Shown here: positions 23,736 through 33,401 of the stretch, in pieces | Position numbering within the stretch: position 1 is the stretch's first letter | Layout: each line of letters starts with the position of its first letter | Source of the DNA: Leptolyngbya sp. KIOST-1 | GTDB taxonomy: Bacteria; Cyanobacteriota; Cyanobacteriia; Phormidesmidales; Phormidesmidaceae | Assembly: GCF_000763385.1 (NCBI RefSeq) | Contig: NZ_JQFA01000004.1 | Location: 1 to 64,000, forward strand | DNA: 64,000 nucleotides | Direction: 5' to 3' | Notes under the pieces: generated by a model | What the model was told of the DNA's origin: nothing | The model's database searches: none | Seen by the model: the letters and a program-made list of their open reading frames with translations, nothing else | Position numbers and translations under genes: made by a program

Positions 23736-24596
23736 CTAGCCGGGTTGGGCGATCGCCCCGTCCTCGGCCTCGGTGCGCTGCAAATCCAAAATAAATGGCA
23801 CATCGCTGCCCGAACCCACCACCAGCACCCTGGGCACCTGGGCTCCGCCATCTTTCCAGGCTTCGATCGCCTCTTTTTGCAGCACCAGCGCCCCGCCCTT
23901 GGCTTTGAGGGTTTCGGCAATTAGCCGCTGGGCTTCGGCCCGCCCCTTAGCCCGGTTAATTTCGGCCTGGGCCTCTTGCTCGGCCTCCTGGGCAATGTAG
24001 ACCGCCCGTCGGGCGCGCTGCTCAGCAATTTGCTTGTCCTCTACCGCCTTGGCAAACTCCGTCGAGAAGGTCAGATCCACCACGCTGGTGTCGAGCACCA
24101 CAATGCCGTACTTATCCAGGCGGGAGGTGAGAGCATCGTCAAAGTCCTGCTTGAGTTCAGCCCGCTGGGTAATCGCTTCTTCGACGGTGCGGCGAGCGGC
24201 GGCAATCTTAAACGACTCCTGGGTCTGGGGGGCCACAATTTTAGACACCAGGTTTTCCAGGGTGCCCTGGGTGCGGCGAATGTTGACCACCTCGTTGGGG
24301 TCAAGGCGGAAGTTGATCGCAAAACGGCCTGAGAGGTCCTGCAGGTCTTTGGTTGAGCTTTGGGCTGGCACCTCAAACTTCTGAACCGTGACGTCGTAAA
24401 CATCTACGGTCGAGACCAGGGGGGGTTTCAGGTGAATACCCTCCAGCAGAGCCCCATCCTGGGATTTACCCAGGATACTGAGCACGCCGGCCTGGCCGGG
24501 ATTGATGATGACAAAGCTGCTGGTTACCAGGGCCAGCCCAACGATGGCGAGAAAACTCAGCACCACAGGCGACCAGTTCAAAGTCGAAGATTTCAA
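23736..24596 (-). CDS. phb: Prohibitin / SPFH-band 7 membrane protein
   Basis: The 286-aa protein has an N-terminal membrane anchor (about 12-32) and an SPFH/band 7 domain (about 33-190: INPGQAGVLSILGKSQDGAL ... VVLDTSVVDLTFS), then a long charged helix (AEQRARRAVYIAQEAEQEAQ) that drives ring or cage assembly. This is the cyanobacterial prohibitin (Phb1-like) pattern. Such proteins form large membrane complexes tied to protein quality control with FtsH proteases. It is convergent with rodZ-like. Confidence 0.9.
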   Translation of the reverse strand: MKSSTLNWSPVVLSFLAIVGLALVTSSFVIINPGQAGVLSILGKSQDGALLEGIHLKPPLVSTVDVYDVTVQKFEVPAQSSTKDLQDLSGRFAINFRLDPNEVVNIRRTQGTLENLVSKIVAPQTQESFKIAAARRTVEEAITQRAELKQDFDDALTSRLDKYGIVVLDTSVVDLTFSTEFAKAVEDKQIAEQRARRAVYIAQEAEQEAQAEINRAKGRAEAQRLIAETLKAKGGALVLQKEAIEAWKDGGAQVPRVLVVGSGSDVPFILDLQRTEAEDGAIAQPG

Positions 24597-24919
24597 CGGT
24601 AGTTCCTAAATACGCGGCCCTTCTACGGTATCGGCTATTGAGCGAAGCGGCGAGGTTCTTCAGCAAGGCTTTGGATCAGGCGATCGCATCACGCTGGCCG
24701 TAGCGCTTAGGACCCCGATCTGGGGCCACGGTTGAAAACAAAAGCAGCACCACGGCGTACAGCCACCGCTTCAAGGGTAACGAGCAAGTCCGCTTCCCTG
24801 GCGATAGCGATGTCCGGTTGCCCATATGCTAGTACTGGCTAGCAGAAATAGAGCACCCCTTGCTGGGGGTGTCAGGTGTCAGGTGTCAGGAACAGTTGAC
24901 TGACTTCTGCCGCAGAGTA
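24597..24919. other. 323-bp intergenic region without a gene
   Basis: It holds the prohibitin promoter (leftward) and, near the purM end, short direct repeats of ggtgtca at about 24868-24888 (cyanobacterial STRR-type heptamers). No credible reading frame or RNA gene seen. Confidence 0.6.
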
Positions 24920-25981
24920 CTAGTCTGGCAGGCCCGTCACCTGGCCTGCCCCCGCCACCACTTCCCCAATGCAGTAGGCCTCGACCTGGTGCTGGGCCAG
25001 CCAGGCCAGCGCCTGATCGACATCGTTGGCCGGCACCACCAGGGCAAACCCAATTCCCATGTTAAAAGTGTGGTAGCGATCGGCTTCGGGCACCTGACCT
25101 GCCTGTACCAGCCAGTCAAAGACCGGTGGCACAGGCCAGCTACCAAGATCAAGATGAATGCTCTGCTCTGGCCCCAGGCAGCGGGGCAGGTTCTCGGGCA
25201 GACCACCGCCGGTAATATGGGCCATGCCGTGGATAGCCAATCCCTGCCGCCGTGCTTGCAGGACAGGGTTGACATAGATGCGGGTAGGGGTGAGCAAGAC
25301 CTCGGCCAGGCTCAGGTCACCGAGCGCAGGGACAACCTCATCCCAGCCATAGCCCTGCTGCTCTGGATTCGAAGCATCGAGACGCTGGCCCTCGGCGACC
25401 ACCTTGCGCACCAGGCTAAAACCATTGCTGTGTACGCCGCTGCTGGCCAGACCCAGGACGCGATCGCCCACCTGAACCTGACTGCCGTCTAGAATTTGCG
25501 ACTTTTCGACCACCCCAACGCAAAACCCCGCCAGGTCATACTCACCGGGACCGTAAAAACCAGGCATCTCCGCCGTTTCTCCCCCCAGCAGGGCACAGCC
25601 AGCCTGGCGGCACCCGGCCACAATCCCTTCCACCACCTCGGCCAGGGCAGCGGGCTCTAGCTTACCGGTGGCCAAATAGTCTAGAAAAAACAGCGGTTCC
25701 GCCCCACTGGTGAGAATGTCGTTGACGCACATCGCCACCAGGTCAATGCCAACCGTGCTGTGGCGCTGGGTCACCTGGGCGATTTTGAGTTTGGTGCCCA
25801 CCCCATCTGTGCCCGATACCAGCACGGGTTCCCGGTAGCCCGTCGGCAGCTCGCAGAGGCCGCTGAACCCACCCAATCCACCCAGCACTTCGGGGCGGCG
25901 GGTGCTCTCTACCAGGCTGCGAATGCGCTGTACGAAACCTCGCCCTGCCTCTACGTCCACACCGGCATCCCGATAATCCAT
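24920..25981 (-). CDS. purM: Phosphoribosylformylglycinamidine cyclo-ligase (AIR synthetase)
   Basis: The 353-aa enzyme performs the fifth step of purine synthesis, closing the imidazole ring of FGAM with ATP to give AIR. Family motifs are clear: [20 protein letters not shown] at the start, [14 protein letters not shown] (55-68), [24 protein letters not shown] and THITGGG-like [14 protein letters not shown]. Length and start match the family. Confidence 0.97.
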   Translation of the reverse strand: MDYRDAGVDVEAGRGFVQRIRSLVESTRRPEVLGGLGGFSGLCELPTGYREPVLVSGTDGVGTKLKIAQVTQRHSTVGIDLVAMCVNDILTSGAEPLFFLDYLATGKLEPAALAEVVEGIVAGCRQAGCALLGGETAEMPGFYGPGEYDLAGFCVGVVEKSQILDGSQVQVGDRVLGLASSGVHSNGFSLVRKVVAEGQRLDASNPEQQGYGWDEVVPALGDLSLAEVLLTPTRIYVNPVLQARRQGLAIHGMAHITGGGLPENLPRCLGPEQSIHLDLGSWPVPPVFDWLVQAGQVPEADRYHTFNMGIGFALVVPANDVDQALAWLAQHQVEAYCIGEVVAGAGQVTGLPD

Positions 25982-26597
25982 GGGGGTTTAAACGTCCTTA
26001 TATATGGGCCAGTCTTTAACCTTAGAAACGAGGGTGAGCTTCGTCAATGGCCAGGGCATAACTAGCGCCCTCCCACCTCTGAAACAAGCAAGCTACGGAT
26101 CCAAAAAATGATTCATTGGGCGACTTAGCGGGGGACAATACCTACCCGATTGACGACTGAAGCGCCCCATCATCGCTCAGCAAGATGTATCGAGTTATAC
26201 ATTTTGCTGAGGTGCGCCTCACATTTTGCTGACAAAACTCTATCTGAGGATCACTTGGACTGATGATTTTTACATAACTCTTCAGCCTAAATATATAAAT
26301 AATTCGAAATATAAGTTAAGCTCCGTCAGGGCTGACAAGTTCAGGCGCAGCAGTCGATTGAGCGATTTGGATGGCGGGCACCCCATTTTTATTTTGTGGT
26401 GGCAGCAAAAGTCATCGCCAACTCCCCGGATTCGCAAGCCTGGCCGAACGTGCTAAGTTACGTTTCGTCAAAAAAACCGAAGACCAATTTGCAACGAGTA
26501 CGGGCTTTAAGGCGGCTCCTGTGTCGCCTGTTTTGGATCCTTTTTTTTCGGACCAGAATTCATCCCCTGCTCTTTCTGTTGAATTCTTTTGGTGTAC
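25982..26597. other. 616-bp intergenic region purM-rlpA with short repeats
   Basis: No gene is supported. Positions 26177-26189 and 26198-26210 form an imperfect inverted repeat (tcagcaagatgta / tacattttgctga, one mismatch), and acattttgctga recurs directly at 26221-26232. The region is clearly A/T-richer than its neighbours and should hold the promoters of purM (leftward) and rlpA (rightward). Confidence 0.55.
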
Positions 26598-27608
26598 ATG
26601 AAACATTCCGTATTGGGCGGACTGACGGTTGCCGTCGCTATGTCCGTCTTTGGAGCACCTCTGCCTAGCCAAGCCCAAGACAGCGGTAATAGCGGTCTTT
26701 CTCTGGATGCTGAGGCCGAGTATCACGCTGAAGTCCTGTCCCGTTCCGACTCCCCAGATGCAGGTCCACCTGCCGACTCCGTCCCTTCAAATCTTGAGCC
26801 AGCCAAACCTGAATCAGGCCTGCTTCCCCAGTCCGACGACAATGAAAATTCAGCCTTAGATACGGCGACAGTGTTTCCCCACGCCCTCGATGCACGCCAA
26901 GCCGCCACGGTCTACATTCGTTCCATACCGGTGATTACGCTGGTGGGAGGTGAGCTTGAAACCCTAAATGCCAGTCAAGATAAAGTTGCCACACCACAGG
27001 ACGCTCAGGTTTTGGTGGAGCGAGCTAATGAAATTCTGGCCCGACTTCAGGATCTGGCGGATGAAGGCGATGCCACGGCCATTGAGGCTCGGTGGGAGAA
27101 GGAGGCCGAGACGTTTGTGGTGGCCTGGGGCGACGAGACCCTGCTCACTGTAGACGACGACGCCATTCTGCCTGACACCACCGCCAACCCCGGCGAAGAT
27201 GCACTCCAGATGGCCAACCGGCTGCGACGCTTGCTGGGGGATGCCCCTCCACTGGCGCGGATCGAAGGCTTACCTGAACCAGTGACGCCCACCAACCGGC
27301 TAGGTGTTGTTTCGGCCACCTTGACCGGGATGGCCTCCTGGTATGGTCCTGGCTTCCACGGTCGCCAGAGCGCCAGCGGTGAAGTATTCAACCAAAATGC
27401 GCTCACCGCTGCCCACCGGACGCTGCCCTTCGGTACACAGGTACGTGTCACCAACCTGTCGACAGGACAATCGGTGGTAGTGAGAATTAACGATCGCGGT
27501 CCCTTCAGCGGCGGACGGGTGATCGATTTGTCTGCGGCTGCGGCCAGCCAAATCGGCCTGAGGGCCAGCGGCGTTGGCCGGGTGCAGATCGACGTTCTCT
27601 CGCCCTAG
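26598..27608 (+). CDS. rlpA: RlpA-like exported septal/cell wall protein
   Basis: I use ATG 26598 (MKHSVLGGLTVAVAMSVFGA), which opens a signal peptide cleaved after about SQAQD; the frame extends three codons upstream from a TTG. The last about 95 residues form the RlpA double-psi beta-barrel (GMASWYGPGFHGRQSASGEV ... VRINDRGPFSGGRVIDLS), with the Asp/His-type residues of lytic transglycosylases. The middle (about 95-190) is a cyanobacterial extension. A terminator follows at 27654-27689. Confidence 0.88.
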   Translation: MKHSVLGGLTVAVAMSVFGAPLPSQAQDSGNSGLSLDAEAEYHAEVLSRSDSPDAGPPADSVPSNLEPAKPESGLLPQSDDNENSALDTATVFPHALDARQAATVYIRSIPVITLVGGELETLNASQDKVATPQDAQVLVERANEILARLQDLADEGDATAIEARWEKEAETFVVAWGDETLLTVDDDAILPDTTANPGEDALQMANRLRRLLGDAPPLARIEGLPEPVTPTNRLGVVSATLTGMASWYGPGFHGRQSASGEVFNQNALTAAHRTLPFGTQVRVTNLSTGQSVVVRINDRGPFSGGRVIDLSAAAASQIGLRASGVGRVQIDVLSP

Positions 27609-27653
27609 CCGCGTTTCCACCAGCCTCTGCCAGGTCTGGCCGAGTACCCCGTC

Positions 27654-27689
27654 ACCCCTCTCCATCGTCCACACTGGGGAGGGGTTTTT
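27654..27689 (+). terminator. Terminator after rlpA
   Basis: Arms acccctctcc (27654-27663) and ggggaggggt (27676-27685) with five T at 27685-27689. Confidence 0.82.
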
Positions 27690-27853
27690 AGCGTAGACCC
27701 TGAGCCTGGCGGTGAGGCGATGGCGAGCTAAAGTCATAGAAAAGCGGAGCGGGGGTCGATATGCTCCTGACTTTAAATCTGGTACGGTAATACCTTTGGA
27801 GGGGGGTGGCCAGAAGTTCAGCTGTCACACACGCTCACACGGCAAGACGTAGA

Positions 27854-27901
27854 ACATTGTGCGGGTACTACATTGTGCGGGTACTACATTGTGCGGGTAC
27901 T
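27854..27901 (+). repeat. Three tandem copies of a 16-bp unit at the panC-cmk start
   Basis: The unit acattgtgcgggtact repeats perfectly at 27854-27869, 27870-27885 and 27886-27901. The GTG in the third unit (27891) is the likely start codon, so the array forms the 5' leader of the gene. Confidence 0.92.
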
Positions 27902-29486
27902 TAAGACGGTTGAAGGCTTATTGCGTTATCTGGCGCAGGCGCGCCAGGGTCTAGGGGCTTCCAGCAGCCTGGAAGCTGGGTTGGGGGTTCCCCCTACGGT
28001 GGGTCTGGTGCCCACCATGGGCCACCTGCACAGGGGGCACCAGAGTCTGATCGAGCGGGCTCGGCACGAGAATACCCTGGTGGTCGTGAGCATTTTTGTC
28101 AATCCGCTCCAGTTTGGCCCCCAGGAGGATCTGGCCCGCTACCCCCACACCCCCGACCAGGATTTGCGCCTGTGTGAGCAGGGCGGGGTGGATGTGGTGT
28201 TTATGCCAACTCCGGCTGCGTTCTATGGTTCGGCCAGCCCTCAGGGAAAGGATGTGACCCAGGTTCTACCGCCGCAGCCGATGGTGTCGGTGCTGTGCGG
28301 TCCCTATCGCCCAGGGCATTTTGCCGGAGTAGCGACGGTAGTCACCAAGCTGCTGAGCCTGGTGGCCCCCGATCGCGCCTACTTTGGCTACAAAGACGCC
28401 CAGCAGCTGGCCATTCTCAAGCGGCTGTCGCGGGATTTGAACTTACCGGGGCAGATCGTTGGCTGTCCCACGGTGCGCGAGGAGAGCGGCCTGGCCCTCA
28501 GCTCGCGCAATACCTACCTGAGTGAGGCTGAGCGGCAGCAGGCCGCCGCCCTCCATCGCGGTCTGATGGCGGCCCAGCGCTGCTTCCGAGCCGGGGAGCG
28601 CCTGGGCTCGGCCCTGATCGCCGCCGTGTACCAGGAGCTGGCCCTGGCCCCCGACCTGGTACCGCAGTATGTGGAGCTGGTGCACCCCGAAACCCTGCAC
28701 CCCCTGGAGCGGATCGACAGTCTGGGTATGGTGGCGATCGCGGCTCACCTGGGCACCACCCGCCTGATCGACAATCTGCTGCTGCGCGATCGCCAGCCGA
28801 TTGTGGCCATTGATGGACCGGCGGGGGCGGGCAAGTCGACGGTGGCGCGGCGGGTGGCCCAGCAGCTAAATCTGCTCTACCTCGACAGCGGCGCCATGTA
28901 TCGGGCGGTGACCTGGCTGGCCCTGGAGCGGGGGGTAGACCTGCACGACGAGGTGGCGATCGCCGAGCTGGTCAGCGACTGTGACATTCACCTGGCCGCC
29001 TCGGGGGATGACCCGGCTTTTGCCGCTTTCCCCAGCCGCATCTGGCTCAACGGTCAGGAGGTGACTCAGCTGATTCGCAGCTCGGCGGTGACCGACCAGG
29101 TTTCGCTGGTGTCGGCCCAGCCCACCGTGCGCCAAACCCTCCTGGGTCAGCAGCAGCAGTACGGCGTGACCGGCGGCGTGGTGATGGAAGGCCGCGACAT
29201 TGGCACCCAGGTCTTTCCCCAGGCCGAGCTCAAGATTTTCCTTACCGCCTCGGTGGCCGAACGGGCCCGCCGTCGCCAGCGGGACCTGGCCGCCCAGCAG
29301 CTGCCGGCGATCGCCCTCGACGAGCTGGAGCTGGCCATCGACGAGCGCGATCGCAAGGACAGCAGCCGCTCGGTATCTCCCCTGCGCAAAGCCGACGACG
29401 CGATCGAACTCAACACCGACGGCCTGACCCTGGACGAAGTGGTCGGTAAAATCGTGACCCTGTTTCAGGAACGCGTCCTGTCCTAA
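27891..29486 (+). CDS. panC-cmk: Bifunctional pantoate-beta-alanine ligase / (d)CMP kinase
   Basis: This 531-aa fusion is typical of cyanobacteria. The N-terminal about 285 residues are PanC (VGLVPTMGHLHRGHQSLIER, the HxGH-like ATP site; ESGLALSSRNTYLS, the KMSKS-like loop), which makes pantothenate. The C-terminal about 225 residues are CMP kinase with P-loop AIDGPAGAGKSTVARR and DSGAMYRAVTWLAL. I use GTG 27891 (VRVLKTVEG), as the family begins at this point; an in-frame codon at 27873 adds six residues lying in the repeat. aroE follows 45 bp later. Confidence 0.96.
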   Translation: MRVLKTVEGLLRYLAQARQGLGASSSLEAGLGVPPTVGLVPTMGHLHRGHQSLIERARHENTLVVVSIFVNPLQFGPQEDLARYPHTPDQDLRLCEQGGVDVVFMPTPAAFYGSASPQGKDVTQVLPPQPMVSVLCGPYRPGHFAGVATVVTKLLSLVAPDRAYFGYKDAQQLAILKRLSRDLNLPGQIVGCPTVREESGLALSSRNTYLSEAERQQAAALHRGLMAAQRCFRAGERLGSALIAAVYQELALAPDLVPQYVELVHPETLHPLERIDSLGMVAIAAHLGTTRLIDNLLLRDRQPIVAIDGPAGAGKSTVARRVAQQLNLLYLDSGAMYRAVTWLALERGVDLHDEVAIAELVSDCDIHLAASGDDPAFAAFPSRIWLNGQEVTQLIRSSAVTDQVSLVSAQPTVRQTLLGQQQQYGVTGGVVMEGRDIGTQVFPQAELKIFLTASVAERARRRQRDLAAQQLPAIALDELELAIDERDRKDSSRSVSPLRKADDAIELNTDGLTLDEVVGKIVTLFQERVLS

Positions 29487-29531
29487 CCAGCGACTTCCCC
29501 AAACCACCCACTCACCCACCCACCCTTCACC

Positions 29532-30416
29532 ATGCCCATCACCGGTACTACCCGCCTCCTCGGCGTCATCGGCGACCCGATCGCCCACTCCCTGTCGCCG
29601 GTCATGCACAATGCCGCCCTGGCCGAACTGGGGGTCGATGCGGTGTACGTGGCTTTCCCAGTGGCGGTAGACGGGTTGGAGACGGCGATCGCTGGCTTTA
29701 ACGTCATTGGGGTGCAGGGGTTTAGCGTTACCATTCCCCACAAACAGGCGATCGTGCCGCTGCTGGCCGAGCTGACGCCAGAGGCCCAGGCGGTGGGGGC
29801 GGTAAATACCGTCTGGCGCACCGAGCGGGGCTGGGCCGGCACCAATACCGATGTGGCCGGATTTATGGCCCCGCTCCGGGGGCTGCGGGACGGGGGGCTG
29901 CGGGACTGGTCGGGCCGAACGGCGCTGGTGCTGGGCAACGGCGGCGCGGCCCGGGCGGTGGTGGCGGGCTGCGGGCAGCTGGGCTTTGCCGTAGTGCAGG
30001 TGGTGGGGCGCAGCGTTCAAAAACTGGCGGACTTTAAGCAGAGCTGGGTGACCTCACCCCTGCCCTCGGCCCTGACGGTCCACAGCTGGGCCGACCTGCC
30101 AACCCTGCTGCCCACCGCCGACCTGATTGTCAACACTACCCCGATCGGCATGCACACCACGGCAGCCCAGTCGCCGCTGGCGGCGGAACACCTGGCGCTG
30201 GCTCCCGACCACGCCGTGGTCTACGACCTGATCTACACCCCCCGGCCCACCCAGATGCTCTCCCTGGCCGCCCAGCGGGGCCTGAACACGCTGGACGGGC
30301 TGGAGATGCTGGTGCAGCAGGGGGCCGTGGCCCTGGAGCTGTGGCTGCAGCAGCCCGTGCCCGTGGCCACCATGCGCCAGGCCCTGGAGGACTGGCTGGC
30401 GGCCCAGGCCACCTAG
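29532..30416 (+). CDS. aroE: Shikimate dehydrogenase
   Basis: The 294-aa enzyme reduces 3-dehydroshikimate with NADPH in aromatic amino acid synthesis. Substrate site: GDPIAHSLSPVMHNAAL (15-31) and VTIPHKQAI with the catalytic Lys. Cofactor site: VLGNGGAARAVVAGC (Rossmann GxGGAxRA). C-terminal YDLIYTPRPTQML and GLEMLVQQGAVALELW are conserved. Probably co-transcribed with panC-cmk; it converges on the beta-lactamase-like gene. Confidence 0.96.
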   Translation: MPITGTTRLLGVIGDPIAHSLSPVMHNAALAELGVDAVYVAFPVAVDGLETAIAGFNVIGVQGFSVTIPHKQAIVPLLAELTPEAQAVGAVNTVWRTERGWAGTNTDVAGFMAPLRGLRDGGLRDWSGRTALVLGNGGAARAVVAGCGQLGFAVVQVVGRSVQKLADFKQSWVTSPLPSALTVHSWADLPTLLPTADLIVNTTPIGMHTTAAQSPLAAEHLALAPDHAVVYDLIYTPRPTQMLSLAAQRGLNTLDGLEMLVQQGAVALELWLQQPVPVATMRQALEDWLAAQAT

Positions 30417-30525
30417 TACCCTGCGGCATAAGTCAGCCAACTGTTCCCGACACCTGCAACCAAGCACCTGAAACCCCCAGCAATGGTTACCCTCTTTCTG
30501 ATCACCCGCACCAGTCCACCGTCGG

Positions 30526-31920
30526 TCACCCCTCGGTTTTAGGATCCTGAAATAGAAATGTTCGGGGTCGGGCCATGGGGCTGCTGGGTCGCCCCACGGC
30601 CTCACTGGCCTCTGTCCCCGGCCCAAAGCCCCCGTGGGCGCTCAGGTGCTGAATCACCTGGGCCACGATCCCTCGCAGCGCTGCTTCATCAGCACTGTGG
30701 TCGAGGGTCGCGGTGATGATGTAGGGCTGACCGCCGACCCTGACCGCCATGGTTGTGCCCAACACCTGAGAATTGCGGCCCGTTTTCTCTCCCAGCCAGA
30801 GGGTGGGTGGGTGAACAGCGGCATGGCCCAGGCGGCGATCGCGCTGCTCAGCCAGGGCCGCCTGAATCAGTCCCGCGTAGGGCACCTCCCGGTTGTAGAT
30901 GGCCACCATCATATCGGTGAGTTCGTCGGTGGTGATGGCGTTGGGGCCTTGGCCCGGGTTGGCCGGGTAGGTGGATTGCCCCACCAGCTTGGTGCTGATG
31001 CGGGTGACCCCATACCCGCGCCGTCGCAGACTCTGGCTGAGGCCATCCCAGCCCAGGTAGTCGATCAGCTGGTTGGTGGCAATGTTGCCGCTAGCGCTGA
31101 TCATATCGGCCATGATCTGGGCGACGGGGTACTCCGTTCGCACCCAGATGGTGCCAGCGTCTTCGGTCCAGTTGCCGGGGTCCACCCAGAGCGGGGTGGC
31201 CGGGTCGAGGCCCGCCTCGTGCAGGTGGCTCACCAGGGCGATGGCCACGGGCACTTTGATCAGGCTGGCGGGGTGGGCGGGGGGCTGGTTGCCCTGCCAG
31301 CGGCGACAGTCGCGCCGCAGATTGCACACGGTGAGCCGCACCCGCGCCGCAGGCCCGGCCTGCGCCACGATGGGCCGCAGAAACTCGGAGCGGGCGGTGT
31401 CGTAGTGGTAGGCCGCGATCGCCCGCTGTTGTTCATAGGCCTGGCGCTGGGCCGTGGCCCGGCGGGCCCCCAGGGTCTCGGGCGGAACCTGCTCCAGCGC
31501 GGCGATCGCGGTATCCCAGTGCCTGTGGGCCATGGCCAGAGCTGGCTCAGGCAGGGTAGTTGGATCCCCCAGGGCCGCGGCGGCCACGGCGGCCGTTCTG
31601 GCCCGGTGCCAGAGGCGGCGAGCGGCTTCCTCTTGCTGCAGGTGGCGATCGATCGCCCACCGCTGCTCCAGGGCAGCTTCCGGCACGATTCCCACACCCG
31701 ACCGGGTGGCCACCATGACCGCAGACGATTGGTGGATCTCTCGGTTCAGGCGATCGCGCAGGTGGTAGAGATCGGTCAGGGTTTCCACCGGGGGCAGCGG
31801 GGCGATCGGGGTGGGCCCCCGCTCAGGGGCCGCCACCGGAAACTTGGGCAGCACTACATGGGTGACTGTAAAACCAGCCATGGCGGCAGATCGAACAGCT
31901 CGCAGCCAGCGATTGGGCAT
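30526..31920 (-). CDS. Serine beta-lactamase / penicillin-binding-like hydrolase
   Basis: I use ATG 31920 (MPNRWLRAVRSAAM), which has agggag upstream; the longer frame from 32058 adds 46 unconserved residues. The 464-aa protein has an N-terminal hydrophobic segment (about 11-30), a charged helical spacer (about 45-185) and a class A beta-lactamase-like domain with S219-LIK222 (SxxK), S277-GN279 (SxN) and K379-TG381 (KTG). All three catalytic motifs are present, so an active serine acyl-enzyme is likely. The helical spacer is unusual for resistance enzymes, and a cell-wall role is as likely as drug hydrolysis. Confidence 0.86.
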   Translation of the reverse strand: MPNRWLRAVRSAAMAGFTVTHVVLPKFPVAAPERGPTPIAPLPPVETLTDLYHLRDRLNREIHQSSAVMVATRSGVGIVPEAALEQRWAIDRHLQQEEAARRLWHRARTAAVAAAALGDPTTLPEPALAMAHRHWDTAIAALEQVPPETLGARRATAQRQAYEQQRAIAAYHYDTARSEFLRPIVAQAGPAARVRLTVCNLRRDCRRWQGNQPPAHPASLIKVPVAIALVSHLHEAGLDPATPLWVDPGNWTEDAGTIWVRTEYPVAQIMADMISASGNIATNQLIDYLGWDGLSQSLRRRGYGVTRISTKLVGQSTYPANPGQGPNAITTDELTDMMVAIYNREVPYAGLIQAALAEQRDRRLGHAAVHPPTLWLGEKTGRNSQVLGTTMAVRVGGQPYIITATLDHSADEAALRGIVAQVIQHLSAHGGFGPGTEASEAVGRPSSPMARPRTFLFQDPKTEG

Positions 31921-32074
31921 CGTGATCTCCCTGCTGTAGAAACACCCCAAACCAGGACAGGTCGTGTGGAGCAATGTAAATCCTAGGCAGGGCAAAAAAA
32001 GCCAGCCAGGACACAAATTCCCGAATTTTGCCCCCTGAACGCCCTTGAATGCTCTCAAATGCCCTCAGCCGCCC

Positions 32075-32458
32075 TTAGCTGACTGTGGTCGCAAGGGCTT
32101 GTTCTGAGGTCTTTTCCATCAGATTTTGCCAACTCGCACTCACATCGTCGTCGCTGCGGTGAGCCTCCCACACCCCGTTGTCAAAGCCGACAATGCTCCA
32201 CTGACCAGCGATATGGTTGCCGTCCTCAGAGACTGTGCCGGTGTAGTCGATGGCCGTCTGGTTGGCGGTCAGGTAGCGCTTAACGAACTGCACCTGACGG
32301 CCCGCGACGGTGCCGCTGAGCTGGGCCTCGCCCAGGTATCCCGCGTCCAAAATGCGGCCGCTCAGCGCGTTCCCTCCCTGCACCAGGGTGGCCTCAAAGC
32401 GGGTCGGTGTCTCCCGCTGCCAGTAGGTGCCCAGCCACATGCCGCTCAAATCTGCCAT
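32075..32458 (-). CDS. 127-aa hypothetical lipocalin-like protein
   Basis: The pattern MADLSGMWLGTYWQRETPTR ... ALSGRILDAGYLGEAQLSG ... HIAGQWSIVGFDNGVWEAHR suggests a small beta barrel beginning with a GxW element, as in lipocalin-like folds. No signal peptide. It lies 16 bp downstream of, and divergent from nothing but, the beta-lactamase-like gene start side; function unknown. Confidence 0.65.
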   Translation of the reverse strand: MADLSGMWLGTYWQRETPTRFEATLVQGGNALSGRILDAGYLGEAQLSGTVAGRQVQFVKRYLTANQTAIDYTGTVSEDGNHIAGQWSIVGFDNGVWEAHRSDDDVSASWQNLMEKTSEQALATTVS

Positions 32459-32551
32459 TGCCTACCTTCCGAGTCCAGCCTTACCCGTACAATTTAGAAT
32501 CTAAATAGACCTCTGCCTATACACTACCGAGCCCGACAAGGAGCCTGACCC

Positions 32552-33145
32552 ATTTACACTCGTCCCCTGGCGCGACTCATCGAAGAATTTCAGCGGCTGC
32601 CGGGCGTTGGTCCCAAATCAGCCCAGCGACTGGCGCTGCACATCCTCAAACGGCCTCAAAACGAGGTCCAGGCCCTGGCCCAGGCGCTGTTGGAGGCCAA
32701 GGCCCAGGTGGGGCAGTGCTCGGTGTGTTTTCACCTGTCTGCCGACCCCGTCTGCGACATTTGCCGCAACCCCAACCGCGACCTGCAGACCCTCTGTGTG
32801 GTGGCCGACTCCCGCGATGTGATTGCGATTGAGAAAACCCGTGAGTATCGCGGCCGCTACCATGTGCTGGGCGGCCTGATTTCGCCCATGGATGGCATTG
32901 GTCCCGAGCAACTCAACATTGGCCCCCTGGTGCATCGGGTCAGCAAAGAGGGCACCCAGGAGGTGATCATGGCCATCAGTCCCAGCATTGAGGGCGATAC
33001 AACGACTCTCTATATCGGACAACTGCTCAAGCCCTTTACCCGGGTGACCCGCATTGCCTTTGGCCTGCCCATGGGCGGCGATCTGGAGTACGCCGATGAA
33101 GTGACCCTGGCCCGAGCCCTAGAGGGCAGGCGCGACCTGGAGTAG
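32552..33145 (+). CDS. recR: Recombination mediator RecR, apparent ATT start
   Basis: RecR helps load RecA at gaps with RecO. The 197-codon frame shows the N-terminal helix-hairpin-helix ([15 protein letters not shown], 17-31), the C4 zinc finger (C56, C59, C68, C71) and the Toprim domain ([20 protein letters not shown] ...). Conservation begins exactly at [13 protein letters not shown], and the only codon before it that follows the in-frame TGA (32546) and a CCC is ATT 32552. An aaggag at 32538-32543 sits eight bases upstream. No ATG, GTG or TTG can give the N-terminus; the first TTG (32690) would delete the DNA-binding part. Confidence 0.9.
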   Translation: MYTRPLARLIEEFQRLPGVGPKSAQRLALHILKRPQNEVQALAQALLEAKAQVGQCSVCFHLSADPVCDICRNPNRDLQTLCVVADSRDVIAIEKTREYRGRYHVLGGLISPMDGIGPEQLNIGPLVHRVSKEGTQEVIMAISPSIEGDTTTLYIGQLLKPFTRVTRIAFGLPMGGDLEYADEVTLARALEGRRDLE

Positions 33146-33401
33146 GCCCCTGGGGAGCGCACTGGGGGAACTGAGCCGGGCACCGACGGCGGCAACGGAA
33201 GTGCAACCTCTAGTGTGGGGGCAGCAGAATTAAGATGTAGTTTTTAGTTAGGTCATATACAATTTTGAACCTGTTTTGGGTTAACTGGCGCGTAGGTTAG
33301 ATTAGGGGAGAAAGGCCCTTGCCGCGGGTCTTAGCTGCTGCTGGAGTAAAGGTTTACAACTGACCTCAGCAGGGTCGCACTGTCGCTACCGTTGGGCACC
33401 G

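Noticed and set aside
28866-30020. 384-codon leftward reading frame
   Set aside because: Antisense to cmk and aroE, both with clear family motifs.
30634-31986. 450-codon rightward reading frame
   Set aside because: Antisense shadow of the beta-lactamase-like gene; low-complexity Gly/His/Arg composition.
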